Origin: Chromera velia
Lineage: Eukaryota > Sar > Chromeraceae
Direction of reading: 5' to 3'
Length of the DNA stretch: 32,193 nucleotides
Assembly: GCA_018398765.1 (NCBI GenBank)
Contig: JAHBMJ010005342.1
Span: 38,977-71,169 of the forward strand
The notes beneath the pieces were generated by a model. It was not told the DNA's origin and made no database searches. It worked only from the letters and a program-made list of their open reading frames with translations. This document shows, piece after piece, positions 30,504 to 32,193 of the stretch. Position 1 is the first letter of the stretch, and each line of letters starts with the position of its first letter. The position numbers and the translations under genes were made by a program.

Positions 30504-31691
30504 ATGAGGCAAACGAGTCTTCTCCTCAGTCTCGTTCTCGTCCGCACAAGCAGCCTGTTGATGCCCGAAGAGTCGACGATGCACACAAGAACGTACATGG
30601 CGTATCCTCGAAGTGAGGGCATATGGGGCGAAGTGCTTCCAGATGTTCAATCAACGATTGTTTCAATTGCCAATCAAATCGCGACGCATGAGCCTGTCAC
30701 GCTGCTTGTGGACACGGACTCGTCTGTGTATGAGAGTCTGAACAGTAACGTGAAAGAAAAAGAGGCGCGAGTGGACGATCTATGGACTCGTGACACGTCC
30801 TGCATCTTTGTGTATGATTGCGAAAACTATTCTGCATGTGTAGCAGAACATGGGAAAACTCAACCGTGGAAGAACGCAAAGTTGAAGTGCGTAGGTTTCA
30901 ACTTTAACGGCTGGGGAGGGAAGCAGACACACGATAACGACGCCAACGTGGCTTGGCAAGTGGCCCTTTTCAGTGGTGTAGAGTTTGTAGAATCCGACCT
31001 CACGATGGAAGGCGGTTCCATTGAGGTAGACGGAGAAGGAACAGCACTCGCAACTGAAAGCTCGATTCTGATCGACAGCAGAAACCCAGGCTGGTCCAAA
31101 GCGGACGTAGAAGCCGAGTTATTACGAACTTTGGGTATTGAGAAGGTCATATGGACAGCAGGAATTGCAGGGAGAGACATTACAGATGGACACATCGACT
31201 TCTATGCGAGGTTTACCTCACCCGGAGTTGTCGTTGTTGCCCTCGAAACCGACACCTCTCTGTATGACTACAACGTCACCAGGCAGGTCCTTGAAGACCT
31301 CACAGGGGCCACAGATGCACGCGGACGTGCTCTGACCGTCCACACTATCACGAACCCCAAATCCATCCGACAGGAATGGTCGTCTGATGATTTCGCTGCA
31401 TCATACATCAATTACTACGTGGGTAATGGTTTCGTTCTTGTTCCTCAATTCGGTTCCCCAGGGGAAGACACTGCAGCAGTGAACAAACTGAAGGAGCTGT
31501 ACCCAGACCGCTCGATTGAGACGATCAACATCGATCCCCTCGCCTTCGGAGGGGGGGGGATTCATTGTGCAACACAGCAGGAGCCTGAGGGAATCGCTGT
31601 GTTCAAACTGGGCAGTGCGGCCTCGATAGGGGCAACTTCACGGTGGCTGACAACTTTGTTTGTGTGTTTGTGGGGGTTCTTGGTTGGTTGA
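30504..31691 (+). CDS. aguA: Agmatine deiminase / peptidylarginine-deiminase family protein, secreted and probably GPI-anchored
   Basis: An intronless 395-aa protein. Family motifs are complete: MPEEST and TYMAYP at the start of the domain, LWTRD (93-97), MEGGSIEVDG (168-177), ITDGHIDFYARF (226-237) and GGGGIHCATQQEP with catalytic Cys355. Agmatine deiminase hydrolyses agmatine to N-carbamoylputrescine and ammonia, feeding putrescine synthesis. The start at 30504 gives a hydrophobic leader (SLLLSLVLVRTSSLL), i.e. a signal peptide directly before the domain. An upstream in-frame start at 30477 would only add nine residues. Unlike ordinary cytosolic family members, it ends with a small-residue stretch (GSAASIGATS) and a hydrophobic tail (WLTTLFVCLWGFLVG), the pattern of a GPI-attachment signal. 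Substrate choice between agmatine and peptidyl arginine is open. Confidence 0.88.
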   Translation: MRQTSLLLSLVLVRTSSLLMPEESTMHTRTYMAYPRSEGIWGEVLPDVQSTIVSIANQIATHEPVTLLVDTDSSVYESLNSNVKEKEARVDDLWTRDTSCIFVYDCENYSACVAEHGKTQPWKNAKLKCVGFNFNGWGGKQTHDNDANVAWQVALFSGVEFVESDLTMEGGSIEVDGEGTALATESSILIDSRNPGWSKADVEAELLRTLGIEKVIWTAGIAGRDITDGHIDFYARFTSPGVVVVALETDTSLYDYNVTRQVLEDLTGATDARGRALTVHTITNPKSIRQEWSSDDFAASYINYYVGNGFVLVPQFGSPGEDTAAVNKLKELYPDRSIETINIDPLAFGGGGIHCATQQEPEGIAVFKLGSAASIGATSRWLTTLFVCLWGFLVG

Positions 31692-32193
31692 ACGAGACAA
31701 CGAATCAGCGAAGAAAGATGCAACACTCAGGCAACACGTGTGTAGAGAAAAAGAGGCAGGGCATCAGGAGGGTACGGGTGCGATCAACAGATTCTGAGCG
31801 AAAGGGACCGCATGGAGAATTCAGTAGTCCTGAGTCCATCTGATTGAGCGGACAAGGCAGTCGTTGAGGGAGGGGCAGGCGGACAAAACACACATCCATC
31901 CTATCATGATTCCAAACACGTTATCCTATATGAAGAAGAGTTGCATGAACACGGACTGATAGGAGCCAGGCTCCACCGGTTTAGTCATTCCTTCCTTCAT
32001 TCATCCATCCATCCATTCATCCATTCATTCATCCATTCATCGATTCATTCATTTGTTCATTCATTCATCCATCCATTCATTCATTTGTTCATTCATTCAT
32101 TCATTCATTCATTCACTCAAACATTCATTCATTCACACAGCACACTCATTGCATTGTTGTATCGGTTTCTTTGTTTTCTTCTCCCCCCCCCCC
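31692..32193. repeat. 3' flank with ATTC/ATCC tetranucleotide array and terminal C run
   Basis: 31692-31980 is unique sequence without a gene. ATTC/ATCC repeats run from about 31988 to 32137. The window ends in a homopolymer of C (about 32184-32193), which probably marks the edge of a contig or an assembly break. Confidence 0.8.

Overview
Nuclear DNA of a eukaryote with intron-rich genes, most likely a unicellular alga. A chromerid alveolate is my best guess; a stramenopile or other complex-plastid alga cannot be excluded. Evidence for this: spliced genes with GT-AG introns full of simple repeats, an N-terminus that looks like a bipartite (signal plus transit) plastid-targeting leader on the 4853-13069 gene, an RBR ligase with the domain layout I know from plant RNF14-like proteins, and clusters of TGCATGCA, a motif bound by an apicomplexan AP2 factor. 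I see no prokaryotic, phage or CRISPR content.

Layout from left to right: the 3' exon of a + gene (to 449); a convergent AT-rich spacer; a small four-helix membrane protein (-, 1699-2094); a divergent spacer with TGCATGCA and GGCCGGCC; an FHA-like protein (+, 3142-3639); a convergent AT-rich spacer; a 12-exon gene (-, 4853-13069) for a probably plastid-targeted protein with two S1-like domains and a ketopantoate-reductase-like Rossmann module; a divergent spacer; a 9-exon RWD-RING-IBR-RING ubiquitin ligase (+, 13631-19738); a convergent AT-rich spacer; APE2-type AP endonuclease (-, 20589-24022, 3 exons); a long poorly resolved stretch with a tRNA-like relic and scraps of a + gene (24.3-27.1 kb); a type I membrane protein (-, 27151-29975, 3 exons); a divergent spacer with TGCATGCA arrays; and a secreted, probably GPI-anchored agmatine-deiminase-family protein (+, 30504-31691). 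The window ends in ATTC repeats and a C run.

The exon models were built by hand from conserved motifs, reading phase and splice consensus. For the four multi-exon genes all junction phases agree and the total coding length is a multiple of three (695, 628, 1020 and 727 aa).

The most interesting structure lies in the introns. Two large tetranucleotide arrays start exactly at a 5' splice site and continue its sequence (GTGAGT into a GTGA/GTGG array; GTCTGT into a GTCT array). Four separate short tandem duplications each copy a complete splice-site consensus. Many donors read GTCAGN, with an unusual C at +3. Gene orientation also sorts the spacers: tail-to-tail spacers are AT-rich, while head-to-head spacers carry TGCATGCA clusters.
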